Below are positions 10,356-22,100 of a DNA stretch of 64,000 nt, in pieces; the first letter of the stretch is position 1; every line of letters starts with the position of its first letter. The DNA lies in contig CM032121.1 of NCBI GenBank assembly GCA_018894105.1, positions 38,658,230 to 38,722,229 of the forward strand, written 5' to 3'. Made by a program: the position numbers and the translations under genes. Below the pieces are notes generated by a model. The model made no database searches, was not told where the DNA came from, and worked only from the letters and a program-made list of their open reading frames with translations. Source of the stretch: Jacaranda mimosifolia (taxonomy: Eukaryota > Streptophyta > Magnoliopsida > Lamiales > Bignoniaceae).

Positions 10356-13300
10356 AGTAAGGAGGTTGGTTTGGAATGAAGATGTCATTCTTGTGTGAAA
10401 AATACAAAATACGTCTCGCTGTTTTACACGTATTCGTCGGCCATTGCTGATTGATGCAAAAAAACAAACTACATCTAGAATCCGTTTGGTTATGTTTTTG
10501 TTTTTTGTTTTCAATATTTTTAAAAACTAAAAGGTTAATTTTGTTTTGAAATGCAAATGAAGTTGTATTTGAATGCTTTTTGTTTCAAAGTAATAATTAA
10601 GACGTGTATAGGGCTGAAAGTTTAGGTAATTTTATATTTTTTATATTTAAAATATTTTTTATTATATATATATTTATTTATTAACTTTAAATTGATAGTG
10701 AATGTTTTATGTTAAATCAAATTTGAATTTAATTGTTGTGATAATAGAATGATAAAGTATTTTAGGATAACTTAAAAAAAATTTAAAAAATATTTTGTGT
10801 GAAAAATAGATAAATCAAAACAATTTTTTCTTGAACTTATGTTTTTAATAATTGTGATTAATCAGATATAATTTTTTTAATTTAACTAGAATTTTTAATT
10901 ATAGATTTGAGTTACTCTTAACGAGGAAAAATCGCAAATTCCACATAAATTATTAAAATATTAGAAAAATTATTAGGATCTATATGCATCTTTTTTCTAT
11001 CCAAATTAAATAGACTCGATAATTCGGGTGGCCCAAAAATACAACAATTGGATCAACACAAGTGGTAATAGAATCTTCATTTAATTAGGATGAACAATAT
11101 TGGACCACCGTGTTCTTCAATTATAAAAGTACCCTGCAATTTGACAAGAACGGGGTTAATTATCGTACCACATAAGAGCTATCAAATTCAAAGCTATATT
11201 TAAAATACAATTACATGAGTTTAAATGTTACATCTTGATATAAAAATGACCCAAACTCAAATCTTAAAATACTCAGATCTCGACAAAGCCCACATTATTT
11301 TAGGTTGATTAGTCCTATCAATTGATTTACATAAATAGATTGATACTATAACTCATCTGCATCTCTCATCAATTCTCTTCTCCTTTGATTTTTAAAGTGT
11401 TGTACATTACGTTTTGTTTGGTTTAAGGGGAAAAGAAAAATGCTAGTGGTAAGAAAAATAAAATAAAAGAAATGTAAAATCTCATTTTTTTTTTAATTTT
11501 ATTTTCAAGTTGTTGATTTAAGGAGGAAAAGAAAATGTTAGAAATAAAGAAAATAAAATTAAAAAAAACGTAAAATCTAATTTATTTATTTTTAATTATC
11601 TAAGGAAACCCAAAGAGAAAAGGGGGAGAATGGAGGTGATGGATCTGTTGAAAGAGAGATGGATAAATAATTTTTTCTCTCATTTTCCTCACAATTTTGA
11701 GAGAAAATATATTTTTTTTCAATTATATTATACTCCTTAAATTTTCTATTCCTTAATATTTTCAATACCAATCAACGCAACCGATTAAAATTATTTTTTC
11801 TAATTTTTTTCTTTTCTCATTCAAATTCTTACACCAAACATAATATTAAAAAAAAAAAATCTCAACATTCTTTCGTCAATTATTTATGAAATTTGTAATA
11901 TTATTATCTCAAAAACATATTACTGTATTTCCTAACACAATTGCTGGCTCACATAGTACGTGACCAATGCAACTCCACACGTTAATGAAAAAGGAGTTCA
12001 ACTCTTGTTTCAACCCATTTATCTAGCTGTCAATATATTCAACCAATTAGAATTAGACATATTAATCGAATATATTTACCAAATAAGTTGTATTAAGGAG
12101 AAAATCACTTGGAATTGCTAGCCAAAACTACTTTTCATACTTAATCTTTTTTATCTTATCTTTTCAACTTTTTATGATGTTATCCATCATTTACTTTTTA
12201 ATCTCTTGTTCCCTTATATGGAACGAAGTCATATCAAAATAAGAAAAATCACTTATCCCACTACTCTCTGTTCTTTTAAAATTAATTATTAAAATTAGCG
12301 GACTACGTATATTTGATATATGTCCCTTTAATATAAGTTAAAAAAAATTTAAAAAATGTACAAAAATAAAAATACCGTATAACCTTCATCAGTGATTGAA
12401 GGACTATAATGTGATAGTAATAGGACAGTAGTTCTGTTGTAAATGATAGTTACTTTATATAGTTACTAGCAGTCACTGCACGCATTTTCTGCATGTATAT
12501 AATACAAAATATGTAAAGAAACCAATATTTTCACGAAAATTTTCCCTGGATAGTCATCAAATCCTGGATAGCTTTGAAAATTTTCACGAAATATTTTTCT
12601 TTTCCCTCACTTCTTGAATTAAAACCACTAAAAAATTATACATAAAAAAATATGACGCTAGACTTGAGAACACATAAAACGAAATAGAAAAGAAAAGAAA
12701 TCAAATTTAAAATAAATATATGGTACTAGACTTTTTTTATTTTTTATTTTTGTAAAAAAAAAGGGATAAAAATATTAATCATACTCTTAGAAAGAACACA
12801 AAAAATGAAAAAGAATAGAAATCAAACTTAGAAGAAAAATAGGATGCTGGATTTATATTTCTCTCTGCCAAAAAAAAAAAGGACAAAAAAGAAAAAGGAG
12901 AAGAACAAAAAGATGCTCACACAATTAAAAATAACATAAAAAAAAAAAAAAGAAACAAAAAAGAATATAAACAAACCTATTATAGGCAAAAACGAAGGCA
13001 ACACTTTTACACACAACAACAATGGAGTTTTAATTTTTAGTCTCAGGTTTAAGATGCCAGTTGCATGAAGAAGTCTAACAACTGCTGGAAGTGATTTTGA
13101 AATGATTTAGAGGATCATATGGAGTGTAAAATGGTGGGTTAGTGGGACTAATTAGAATTACATTTATGACCTAATTAAATTGTTTGTGCTACATAATTTT
13201 TCAGAGGGTAAACTTAGAGTATTATAACTTGCTATCAAAACTAATGATTTTTTTATTTTATCCTTTAAATTGAATTATACTTTAATATTTGGACAGATTA

Positions 13301-13839
13301 AAGGACAATTTAAGTAATTACTCAAAAATAACTGTCATATTAGACACAAAAGTAACTTCTTTTTTGAAATAGTATAGATAGATATTAAAATATAAAATAA
13401 AAGGCATTTTAACCACGCCACTTAAAAATTTATCAAAAGAAACTGTCTTTATTAATAGTATAATTATAAAAATAAATTGCTTAATATTATTTTTAATTCT
13501 CAATATTTTAATATGTGGGTTTTATTTTACAAAAAGACTTCATAAAAAAGTAATTCTTGACTTTAATTAATTCACTCCAAAGGTCAATCCCAGAGATATC
13601 TGTAATATTAGTAGAAAAGTGGATACGATTCACATGAGACCAAAAAAAAGTAGATAACACTTACAAATTACAATCCTGGATTCTCTCCTTCAAACGTGCC
13701 ACCTAGTTCTCCGTAAACTAATTTAATTAATATTTCATTTCCAAAGCAATACATTTTACTTTATTTTAACAATTTTTTTATTTTTTATTTATTTTGATCG
13801 GTTAATAATTATTTATTTATTTATTTATTTATTTTGAAC
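10356..13839. other. AT-rich intergenic DNA with low-complexity tracts
   Basis: I see no gene. Homopurine/A-rich stretches (about 12640-12990) generate Phe/Lys-rich open frames on the minus strand that are low-complexity artefacts. Two diverged copies of a short A-rich phrase lie near 12650 and 12790. Stretches near 10480 and 11400 containing gtttggttatgtt or gttttgtttggttta resemble ends of small hAT-like elements but lack a recognisable partner end. Confidence 0.5.
13806..13834. repeat. (ATTT)n microsatellite
   Basis: About seven tandem attt units. Confidence 0.85.
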
Positions 13840-13965
13840 AGACGAATCGTCTCCAATCTGATTTGAGTACCTTTGCGGCCTCGAACCCATCCCAATGTAA
13901 GGTTAAAATTGGTGTAATCGTAGTTACTTCGCCCCTACATCGCCCCCAATAAAATTACAGGCATG
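13840..13965. repeat. Dispersed repeat related (inverted) to the 4.0-4.5 kb duplication
   Basis: The phrases ctcgaacccatccc, ttggtgtaatcgtagtta and catcgcccccaataaaattac match the minus strand of 4160-4270 in order and spacing. It follows gatttgagtacc, also seen near 3745. Origin unknown; a transposon fragment is likely. Confidence 0.55.
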
Positions 13966-15158
13966 CGTAACTGGTAATAAAGTACAAATTTGTCGGGTTA
14001 AAAGTTTTGACTCCATATGCATTTAAAAAAAAAAAAAAAAAACGTAATTAATTAAAATTGGGTGCAAAACGGTCCACTTTTAGAGCATGACGTAAGAGAA
14101 TAGCTCAGCCTTAATGATCTGGCCAATAGTCTAGTACCTTCTAATTCTACATGTCATCGTCTTGGGTTGGAGATTAATAATTTTTATTGATGAAATTTAT
14201 TAATTAATTACCAATATGTCAAAATAGAAACTGATGCTGACTGAAACTGATGCAAAAGATATAGTTGAAACTTAAAACGTATGATCAAAATATCACTGTA
14301 TTTTTAAAATATTTTTTGGTACAAATTTTTGAAAAATACCCCCTTTATATTATTCAAGACTATTTATATGGGGTCAAAGGTAGTTAACTAACCACTACTA
14401 GTACTATCCCATCTCATTATTCCACAAAACATGGTCCTTTTCAATAATATTGCGTTTTCACCAATGTTTGAGAAATCGAATAGAAAATCAAATCAATGGC
14501 CTTATTAGTTACTGATTCAATTAATGTGATGTTATAATTATATTTTATATTATATAAATATATAAAAAAATATCAAAAAACATAATATGTATATATGTAT
14601 AAGGAAAAAATAAAAATTGCCAAGTATTTATATACAAACTCTACTTCACAATGATATCAATACATCAATTTAAAATATCAAATCATGAAGTAAGTATTTC
14701 AAAAAGAATATCTTTATAAAATTTATTACAACTTACAAGAACAACAAATATCAACTCAAATAACATAGAAATTTTAAAACATATATTAAGACTAATATCA
14801 TAACAGGCAACAAAGTCATAATACACAAATTTTCAATTATCTTGAAACATTGTTCTTAAATTTGGGTTTGGAACTTGATGTTTGAGGAGAAGTTGAATGA
14901 GAAAGTGGAAGAAGAAGAAAAATAAAGAAGTTTGAACTCTAAAGAAAGAAAAAAAAAGAAGAGAAATTTGGCCTCTTTAATTTTTAATTTTTATTTAATT
15001 TTTTTTAATCAGTTTAAAATAAAAATCGGTTCACCGGTTCAAGCAATTTTTTTACTGGTTGCACCGATTTGACTGATTTTAATTATCAAATTGGACTGGA
15101 ACCTTTGTTGGTTCCCGGTTGAACCAACTGGTCTGATCCGATTTCTTAATTGCTAGTT
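13966..15158. other. Intergenic DNA with a candidate degenerate MITE ending near 15160
   Basis: No gene is present. A run of about 19 A lies at 14024-14042. The stretch 15025-15150 contains repeated cggttcaccggttc / ggttgaaccaactgg words, typical of a widespread class of plant hAT-like MITEs ending in pseudo-palindromic ccggttcaa motifs. A possible left partner with gagaaatcga lies near 14470. The pairing is weak, so the element boundaries are uncertain. Confidence 0.4.
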
Positions 15159-16180
15159 TTCACATTAATATTGTTTCAGTTCTACTCATTAGCTCGATTT
15201 TACATTCACTTTCAGGGCAGGTTCGTGCCCTTTGAGGGGACTTGAAATCTTTATGTGGTTTTTGTCGGTTTGCAAGTGCTTAAATAATTCTATTTAGAGC
15301 TTAGGCTCGACTCTAGATTTTATTGGTGTGTCAATTTGAGCTTACCTTGGGTTCAAATTCCTCTGCGCGGGACTTAAAAATTTATACTAGTGTAAAAAAT
15401 TATGATAGCTAGATTAAAGGAAATTTTAAATGTGTACAAAATATCTTTTGACTAAAATATAAAAAACCAAAAAAAAGAAAAGAAAAGGTGAGATTAATTT
15501 ATTTTCATCCTATATTACTAAAAATATTGTGGGGAAAATAAAATAAATTTTTACAGCATACTCATATTTATGAAAGATATTAGTTACCTCATTTTAAGTT
15601 AAAAATAATTTGATGCCAAAAGAACTCAATTTCATGTCGACTACCAAGAAGAAAAATCAACATTCGTGCAGTACTTTCACATTAATATTATTTCAGATCT
15701 ATTCATTAACTCAACTTTACATAAAGTTTAAGGGTAGATTCGTGCCCTTTTGAGGGATTTGAAGTCCTTGCATGGTCTCTGTCAATATGCGAGTGCTGGA
15801 ATAATTTTATTTAGAATTCGAACTCGACTCTTGATCTCATTAGTGTGTCAATTCGAATATACCTTGGGTTCGAGTCCCTTTGTGTGGAATGTAAAAGTTT
15901 ATGCTAGCATAAAAAATTATGACAGCTGGATCAAAAAAGATTTTAAATGTATATAAAGTAATATTTTTATAATAATACATGAAATCCAAAAAAAAAATGT
16001 GTGATTAATTTATTTTCATCCTAAATTACTAAAAATATTTTCGAAAAATTAAAGTAAACATTTTACCGCATACTCATAATTATGGAAGATATTATTTACT
16101 TATTTTAAAATTTAAAAAAAAAATGTTACCAAAAGAACTCAATTTCATGTTGACTACCGAGAAGAAAATTCAAGATTAGT
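15159..16180. repeat. 517-bp tandem duplication, two diverged copies
   Basis: Copy 1 (about 15159-15675) and copy 2 (about 15676-16180) share ordered words through their whole length: ttcacattaatatt, gattcgtgccctt, gtgtgtcaatt, ccttgggttc, attaatttattttcatcct and agaactcaatttcatgt. Each carries a B-box-like word (GTTCAAATTC, GTTCGAGTCC). The 68-codon frame at 15750-15956 falls inside copy 2 and is disrupted in copy 1, so it is not called. Confidence 0.85.
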
Positions 16181-16844
16181 TCCTCCTCCCCACTTTTTCG
16201 CATTTCTTTTTCACTTTTTGACGAGTCAGGCAAACAGGGAATAAGAATTTTGAAAAAGGTACCCCGCACCCCTAATCTATTCTGATCAGTGGTCTTTGTT
16301 ACTCTATATTCCTTTCATTAATCCTCATATTACAAATTGTTTAGCTCCTTAACTAATTAGTGGCCGTAGCTATGGTAGTTCATTAATCACTATCCTATAA
16401 AAATCTCATTATTAGTAGATGTTTAAAATATTATTATTATTTATAAATTACATATGAAAAATCTTCATTAATCGTATTTATAATGTAGGAGAAAAGGGAT
16501 CATTCATTCACAGACTAATGATTTTAACACTGCTTCACTAAATTATGATTTATCAATTATATCCTTAAATATTTTATTAGTTAGGAAAAATTTTAACGTC
16601 TCAAATGAAATATTACTTCTCACTTAAACTACTTATTTTTCATATTCTATTTTTTCCCCCTACTTTCCCTGCATTTCCTACACAATTCAGAAACGAACCA
16701 TATATTCTTCTTAAAATTAATTCGCAAAATCTACCTCATCATTTTTTTTTCCTTTTAATAATTATAATACTTAGTATATTTTGTTATTTATCAATACAGT
16801 GAGGATTAATCTTATGAATTAATTTTATAAAATACTAATGGCGA

Positions 16845-17010
16845 GAATTATATGTAAGGAAAAAAATGACTTACTACTCTTTAAATTATCAATAATTTAT
16901 TGCCAAAGAGCACAATTTCGAATTGACAAGCAAAATTAGCAAGAAAGAACGCCAGGATTAGTTCCTCCATCCAACCTTTTTCTTTTTTTAAACTTTTCCA
17001 CGAGTTAGGC
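16845..17010. repeat. Partial third copy of the 517-bp repeat tail
   Basis: The order attattgccaaagagcac, aattgacaag, attagttcctcc and acgagttaggcaa parallels 16100-16230 (accaaaagaactc, gttgactacc, attagttcctcc, acgagtcaggcaa). A third, older tail copy therefore lies about 770 bp downstream. Confidence 0.55.
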
Positions 17011-17114
17011 AAGAATTTAAAGCCTCCCACAAACTTTAGTACTTGGCTCCCAGTAATTAGGTATAATTTTAAAAATTATTATTGAATATGTACTGATTTC
17101 TTTATCTATAATTA

Positions 17115-17240
17115 GTGTGAATAATTACAATAGTATAGTTCGTTGGCTTGTAGTCCAATGACATTAATTTTCCCTATTATGCGGGAGATCTTGTGTTCGA
17201 CATGGAATGAGCGCGTTGTGCACCTTATGTGCATCTGATT
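17115..17240 (+). mobile_element. SINE-like tRNA-derived fragment
   Basis: The module ttggcttgtagtccaatga, about 30 bp, then gggagatcttgtgttcgac resembles a degenerate tRNA 5' half and a pol III B-box (GTTCGACAT). It is followed by cttatgtgcatctgat, similar to the 3' body of the SINE-like copies on the minus strand elsewhere in the window. Confidence 0.4.
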
Positions 17241-17245
17241 ATATT

Positions 17246-17912
17246 GTACTTCAATTTACTTGATTTAATAATAGAATAATATTGATTTATTGAAATGATA
17301 TATTTCGTCAGTTGTAATATTCTCTAAAAAAACTTACATCAGTATAAAAATAATTAAATAAATTGACTAAAGTTCTTTTGATACATACTCCTTGTAATTC
17401 AATTTACTTGATTTGATAATAGGATAATATTGACTTATTGAAAGGATATATTTCGTTAGTTGTAATATTCTCTCCAAAAAAAAAAAAAACAAAAACTACA
17501 ATAGTATAAAAATAATGAAATAAATTGATTGAATTTCTTTTGATACATACTCCTTGTAATTTAATTTAATTGATTTGATAATAGGGTAATATTGACTTAT
17601 TAAAATGATATACTTACTTGATTTGATAATAGGATAATATTGATTTATTGAAATGATATATTTCTTCAGTTGTAATATTCTCTAAAATAAAATAAAATTA
17701 TAGTAGTATAAAAATAATTAAATAAATTGACTGAATTTCTTTTGATAAATACTCCTTGTAATTTAATTTACTTGGTTTGATAATAGGATAATATTGACTT
17801 ATTGAAAGGATATACTTCGTCAGCTGTAATATTCTCTAAAAATAAATAAATTACAGTAGTATAAAAATAATTAAATAAATTGACTAAATTTATTTTGATA
17901 CATACTCCTTTA
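17246..17912. repeat. Tandem array of about four ~150-160-bp units
   Basis: The block acttgatttgataatagga, atattgacttattgaaa, ttgtaatattctct, aaataattaaataaattgac, gatacatactcc is repeated in order, with unit junctions (ctccttgtaat) near 17391, 17553 and 17755. One unit contains an extra partial copy (about 17600-17650), giving a longer spacing. The array is noncoding, with A-run length variation between copies. Confidence 0.85.
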
Positions 17913-18990
17913 TGTAAACAAAATTATGATATATACATTATAAACGCTAGAACGATATCAAGAATCGATCTTGTTATGGATAAGTGTGATTTGTGTTAAA
18001 ATATAAAATAAAGTAAAAATGATTCACGTGATCATAATTTTATAAAATAATAATTAAGAAAGTGATCAACTAAACCGCATAAATAATGAGAAAATTGGAG
18101 CCGGATCAATGGAGAGTCACGACACTTGTCGTTGTCCTAAAACCATGATTGCCTCCTTTCGTGCGGGTACTAGTGGCTGATTATGATTCCAAGATAAAAT
18201 CTATTAGCTCACAACGGTGTCTCATCCCATGTATACGATCACGAAAAGACTAGGAACCAGTCCATAGTCACGTTGCCAAAAATACAAAAACTTGTGGGGA
18301 GTATAAAATAGAACAATATAAAACTTACACCAACTCTATGTGCCAAAGAAAGATTATGATCTCTTAATATAATAGTAAAAGTTTGACCATTTAGAAAGCA
18401 TTAATGGGTCACTAAAAGCATTATAAAACCACTATAAATTTAATTATAATTAGGCCCAATAATAATAAAATAAAGTGGTCAAACATATTAAATAAAATGA
18501 TACTGAGGCCATAAATATGAAATGAATAAAATAAATAGGCACATTAGTTGTCATGTTATGACACATGATAAAATGATTTGTTGAAAATAAAATAAATTTA
18601 AGAAATTTTAAAATTTATTTCCAACATATATAATTTAAATCAATTTGAAATAATTAAAACATGGCAAATTCAAGGTCAAACTTTTTCTCTTATTTTAAAT
18701 AAAACTTATGCAACAATAATTAAGATCATTCATCATCGGTGAGACCCCCAATCGTATCAGCGTCATTAGTGACGGCAAAAAGATTAGAAAGTCAACCCCC
18801 TTTTTTGTTTTCAGCCTCACATGTATGGTTAATACGTTCATTGAACTTCGAAATCCCCAAAAAATTATTAGATGATAATTAACATATACTATTGTTTTAT
18901 ACAAATAATACACACACATACATACACAATCAGCACCATAAAATAGTACGATGGTCCCTTTCATTCCCCAGAATTTCTTCTCTTTTCTCC
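17913..18990. other. Upstream region of the ABC transporter gene
   Basis: AT-rich except for 18095-18300, a more complex patch without recognisable coding potential. Promoter elements of the ABCB gene presumably lie in the last few hundred bases; only a TATA box can be pointed to. Confidence 0.4.
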
Positions 18991-18993
18991 TCT

Positions 18994-19004
18994 CTATATA
19001 TATA
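18994..19004 (+). promoter_or_regulatory. Probable TATA box of the ABCB gene
   Basis: The run ctatatatataca lies about 120 bp upstream of the ATG at 19124, in a pyrimidine-rich context (cttctcttttctcctctc) typical of plant core promoters. It implies a transcription start near 19030-19040 and a 5' UTR of about 90 bp. Inferred by position. Confidence 0.55.
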
Positions 19005-19123
19005 CAGACCCATTAGCGCCATTCCGAAGGCCAAGAACCTGTCTTTCCCGACAAAACTCCAGCATTAATAACACCAAAATATTAGCAGAAACTCAGGTTT
19101 TGCCGGGTTGAAAAGGAGGAAAC

Positions 19124-22100
19124 ATGGGTACTAATTCTGAGGTGGAGCAGAATAAAAAGAAGAAGAGTAGTAATAGCAGCAACATATCTTTTGGGTCGAT
19201 TTTCATGCATGCGGATAGGTGGGATACTGTGTTGATGGGCATGGGATTGTTGGGTGCAGTAGGGGATGGGGTTTCCATGCCTGTTATGCTGTTGGTTACT
19301 AGCAAGCTTATGAACAGTTTTGGGAACTCTCAGATTTCTCTTACTGAAAATTTCACTCACAACATCAACAAGGTCAGTTCTTCCTCAACCCCCCTTCCCC
19401 CAAAACATTTTGTTGTTATTTATGTTTATTTCTTTCCCTTTTCTCTGCAATGGTGTTTTATAGTTAGAACTTAGAGCCCGGAAGAGCATTTGTGTTTTCT
19501 TTGCTTTTATGTTTCTTGGGTTGAGATTTTTGTGTATAGTTTTCATGTAGCATTTGGGCTAGAGGTGCAACTTGCGCTGAGCTGGCTCAAGCTCAGGTCA
19601 AGCTCAAGAAAGCCGAGCCTATCAAGCTTGAGCTTGGAATTGATTATTGGCTTGGGAAATAGTTTTGCCAAACTATGATAGCAATATAGCAAGATGAATA
19701 GTTTATAGAAATTACATTTGTCCATTCTTGCGGGGGGGGGGGGGGGGGGGGTAGGTGCTGCATATATTAATGTGCATACATGTAAGAATTTTATACCTCC
19801 AATGAATTTTAATTATTAAAATTTCCAGGCTGTGTTTGGCTAACCGACTTTTTTTCTTTTTTTGGTTTCAGAATGCATTGGTTCTTTGCTACATGGCTTG
19901 CGTGCAGTGGGTCTCTTGCTTTCTTGGTAGGTGATTTTATTTTTTGAATTGTTTCTGACACTAGGATGGTTTAGTATACATTTATAATTGAACCTCAAAT
20001 TTTAGCTACAATATCTTAGTTATGATATTTGGTTTCTTTAGAGGGATATTGTTGGACAAGAACTGCAGAGAGACAAGCTTCAAGATTAAGGACAAGGTAT
20101 TTGAAGGCTGTAATGAGACAAGATGTTGGATACTTTGATTTGCACGTAACCAGCACGGCTGAGGTCATCCAAAGCGTCTCCAGTGACAGTCTAGTAATTC
20201 AAGATGCCATTAGTGAGAAGGTATGATAGTCTCTTCACTGTCTGTATTTCTGTGAATTTATTGGCCACTGAAAAGGTGTTCGGACATGCATAGAAGCTCA
20301 ATCTAAATCTGCATATGTTGTTTCTCCTTATTGATGCCAAACTTTGTGCTATTACAGCTCATTAACATTCTTCATTTCATCAATAGGTTCCTGTTTTTGT
20401 GATGAACCTGTCGACTTTCTTCGGGTCCTATTTAGTGGCATTCATAATGTTATGGAGACTAGCAATCGTGGGATTTCCATTTCTAGTATTTCTTGTCATA
20501 CCAGGTTTGATCTACGGGAGGGCTCTGATGAGCATTTCAAGGAAAATCAGGGATGAGTACAATAAAGCTGGTGTAATAGTAGAACAAGCCATTTCTTCTG
20601 TCCGAACGGTTTATTCCTTCGTTGGGGAGAGCAAGATTATCGCCTCATATTCTGCTGCTCTTCAGGGCCCTCTGAAATTGGGATTGAGACAGGGGTTAGC
20701 CAAAGGTTTGGCCATTGGCAGTAACGGTGTTGTCTTTGCAATTTGGTCATTCATGTCTTATTACGGTAGCAGATTGGTCATGTACCATGGTGCCGAAGGA
20801 GGCACTGTCTTTGGTGTTGGAGCCGCAATTGCTATCGGTGGATTGTAAGAATTTCTCTTTGTTCATAACAGAATTTCTTGTCATCTTTTGAGTTATCCTA
20901 TGGCTTTGTCCATCCAATATTCAGTTGAACTTTTCTTGGTTGAACAGATCATTGGGCTCAGGATTGTCCAACGTAAAGTTCTTTTCTGAAGCAAGTGCAG
21001 CTGCAGAACGCATAAAGGAAGTTATCAAAAGAGTCCCTAAAATTGATTCAGACAGTATGGAAGGCCAAATACTACAAACTGTGTCCGGAGAAGTTGAACT
21101 TAAACACATTGAGTTCGCCTACCCATCAAGGCCTGAAAGCATAATTTTTGAAGATTTTAATCTGAAAATCCCAGCAGGAAAAACGATGGCATTGGTCGGA
21201 GGAAGTGGATCCGGAAAGTCAACAGTAATAGCTCTATTGCAGAGATTCTATGATCCACTTGGTGGAGAAATTCTCCTCGATGGGATGGCCATTGACAAGT
21301 TGCAACTCAAGTGGCTAAGGTCACAAATGGGCTTAGTTAGTCAGGAGCCAGCCCTTTTCGCCACCTCAATTAAGGAGAACATACTTTTCGGCAAAGAAGA
21401 TGCATCTATGGAAGAGGTTATCGAGGCTGCCAAGGCTTCTAATGCTCATAACTTCATTAGTCAGTTACCTCAAGGCTATGAAACCCAGGTAACTTTTGTG
21501 GCTTCCTTTTATTTGGAACTTTACAATTATGAGGAAGTTTACTAGGGAAGTTGAAATTCCGCACTTCCCAAATCATGGTGGCTTATCTTGTTCTTTTCAC
21601 CATTTTGATAATGCTCCTACTGTAAGCTGGGTGCTATTCACAAAAGTGGTTACTACTCTTACACCAATTGACGACATTTATACTTAGTGGTACATTTTAT
21701 TGTTTGAAAGAATCTTGCAGTTGTAGACCAACTGTTTTTGGATGTCATGCTATATGCTTGCATATTTTATAAGTGGAAACACCACGACAAGTGACAGCCA
21801 TTAGTATGGTGTTGAAAACTACTTGTCCAGGATGACTTTCTCTGATCTTTAATATTCTTGAAACTCTTCTTCCAGAATATTTAATTGGATGTAGAATATT
21901 TTAATCTGGAGACTTCTCTTGTACTAATTAAGACAACAATTTCCAATCTTTCCAATTGATTCTTCATTTGGTTCTATTGATAATACCTTCTCCAGATAAC
22001 TCTTTCCTTATTTGATTCTGTAGTTGGGAAATTTGGACATTAGAAAGTGGTAAAATATCTGTGTGCAAGACATGAGCACATCTCATGCAAGTTAATCATT

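Noticed and set aside
12828..13022. Phe-rich minus-strand open frame
   Set aside because: It is the complement of an A-rich low-complexity tract.
15750..15956. 68-codon open frame
   Set aside because: It lies in one copy of a tandem repeat and is broken in the other copy.
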